NCBI GenBank assembly: GCA_027066355.1
Contig: JAMONW010000145.1
Span: 1-6,568, forward strand
Length of the DNA stretch: 6,568 nucleotides
Direction of reading: 5' to 3'
DNA from: Campylobacteraceae bacterium
GTDB lineage: Bacteria; Campylobacterota; Campylobacteria; Campylobacterales; Sulfurovaceae
The position numbers and the translations under genes are program-made. Shown here one piece after another: positions 6,005 through 6,568 of the stretch (within the stretch, counting starts at the first letter, position 1; every line of letters begins with the position of its first letter). The notes under the pieces are model-generated. The model did no database searches. It had not been told where the DNA came from and worked only from the letters and a program-made list of their open reading frames with translations.

Positions 6005-6012
6005 TCTTCGCT

Positions 6013-6041
6013 ATTATACTTTTAAACTAACCCTTTAACAA
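6013..6041 (-). promoter_or_regulatory. Sigma70-type promoter of the PPOX-GNAT pair
   Basis: On the - strand TTGTTA (6041-6036, 4 of 6 to TTGACA) and a perfect TATAAT (6018-6013) are separated by exactly 17 bp. Transcription would begin near 6006 and give a leader of about 50 nt before the ATG at 5956. This is the best promoter in the window. Confidence 0.6.
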
Positions 6042-6046
6042 GATAC

Positions 6047-6062
6047 AAATTTTATAAAATTT
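6047..6062. promoter_or_regulatory. Perfect 16-bp palindrome in the divergent control region
   Basis: AAATTTTATAAAATTT is its own reverse complement. It sits just upstream of the PPOX -35 box and contains a possible -10 (TATAAA/TAAAAT) for the regulator on the + strand. This is where an operator shared by both genes would be expected. AT-only palindromes are common by chance in such DNA. Confidence 0.35.
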
Positions 6063-6078
6063 TAGTGGACAGATTAGT

Positions 6079-6107
6079 AAAGCCTTTGGCTTTTGCTTAA
6101 AGCTTTA
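6079..6107 (+). other. Leader hairpin and palindrome before the MocR-type regulator
   Basis: AAAGCC (6079-6084) pairs with GGCTTT (6088-6093) across a TTT loop. A 10-bp palindrome, TAAAGCTTTA (6098-6107), follows directly and abuts the regulator's ribosome binding site (AAGGA, 6109-6113). The AAAGC of the first arm could instead pair with GCTTT at 6102-6106, so two structures are mutually exclusive. AAAGCCTTT and AAAGCTTT also form a direct repeat with 20-bp period, about two helical turns. It may be an operator pair or an RNA leader element. Confidence 0.35.
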
Positions 6108-6118
6108 GAAGGATAATG

Positions 6119-6568
6119 ATGTATAAACTAGATAGCAAAACAGAAAAAGCACTACATATTCAACTATATGAAGCACTAAAAGATGATATTATAAATAATT
6201 TAAAAGTTGGCGATAAATTGCCATCTATTAGAGAGCTTTGTAGCAACTATAATATTAGCAAAACAACTGTGCAAAATGCCTATAATCAGCTTTATGCAGA
6301 AGGTTATATTGATTCAATTCCCAAAAAAGGTTACTTTGTAAGTGAGCTTTTAGAGTGCCAATTCTCTCCTAAGATTAGTGCCACAAGTAAAGAGAGTAAA
6401 AAGCAATATAGATACGACTTTTCGCCTACAAAACACCATAAAAGCTATTTTCCTATAAAAATTTGGAAACGCTTAAGCCACAAAGCACTCAATTTAGATT
6501 TAGATTTTGCAAGTTATAGCAACGGGCAAGGGGAGTTAGCTTTAAGAGAAGAGATTGCAAAGTATCTG
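6119..6568 (+). CDS. MocR/PdxR-type regulator (GntR winged helix plus aminotransferase-like domain), N-terminal part
   Basis: The frame is open from ATG 6119 to the window end (150 codons, no stop). Residues ~8-75 are a GntR-type winged helix: ALHIQLYEALKDDI at the start, then VGDKLPSIRELCSNYNISKT with the recognition helix TVQNAYNQLYAEGYI, and the wing KKGYFV. A linker of ~30 residues follows. Then FSPTKHHKSYFPIKIWKRL and GQGELALREEIAKYL begin the fold-type I aminotransferase-like domain ('G-x-x-x-L-R-x-x-I-A-x-Y-L'). This is the MocR layout, in which PLP binding usually tunes DNA binding; the PLP lysine lies beyond the window. ATG 6116 is also in frame, but AAGGA at 6109-6113 is 5 nt from 6119 and only 2 nt from 6116. 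It is divergent from the PPOX gene, its probable target. A PdxR or other MocR subtype cannot be decided here. Confidence 0.9.
   Translation, partial: MYKLDSKTEKALHIQLYEALKDDIINNLKVGDKLPSIRELCSNYNISKTTVQNAYNQLYAEGYIDSIPKKGYFVSELLECQFSPKISATSKESKKQYRYDFSPTKHHKSYFPIKIWKRLSHKALNLDLDFASYSNGQGELALREEIAKYL

Overview
The window is AT-rich and densely coded. Its proteins (Lys/Ile/Asn-rich, with the siroheme reductase, Trx-type ArsC and CitE-like protein looking most like those of this group) suggest a Campylobacterota (epsilonproteobacterial) chromosome. I cannot name a genus or species from the sequence alone.

Layout. At the left edge the 3' end of valS (valyl-tRNA synthetase) runs off the window on the + strand. 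After 11 bp it is followed by a CitE-like HpcH/HpaI-family lyase. From about 1471 to 5956 everything is on the - strand. Read in transcription order from right to left this gives an FMN-binding PPOX/NimA-like protein, a GNAT acetyltransferase, a thioredoxin-coupled arsenate reductase (arsC), a siroheme/4Fe-4S nitrite/sulfite reductase, and an exported NodB-type polysaccharide deacetylase that overlaps the reductase by 4 bp. A small 55-aa open frame with a good ribosome binding site lies beyond the deacetylase. At the right edge a divergent + strand gene begins: a MocR/PdxR-type regulator (GntR winged helix fused to an aminotransferase-like domain), cut by the window end.

How the genes may work together. 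The MocR-type regulator and the PPOX gene share a 162-bp divergent control region. It holds a good sigma70 promoter for PPOX, a perfect 16-bp palindrome, and a hairpin plus palindrome in the regulator's leader. The regulator probably controls itself and the PPOX-GNAT pair. ArsC has its own candidate extended -10 promoter. The reductase and deacetylase form a translationally coupled pair. valS and the CitE-like gene are probably cotranscribed.

Points worth a second look: the reductase's best ribosome binding site faces an ATA rather than a normal start codon; an active-site Asn points to nitrite rather than sulfite; the deacetylase lacks one metal-ligand Asp; two near-identical 34-bp AT-rich direct repeats bracket the PPOX gene exactly 640 bp apart; and the small gene at 1471-1638 has not been assigned to a family. 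I see no CRISPR array, tRNA, rRNA, transposase or clearly new multi-gene system.
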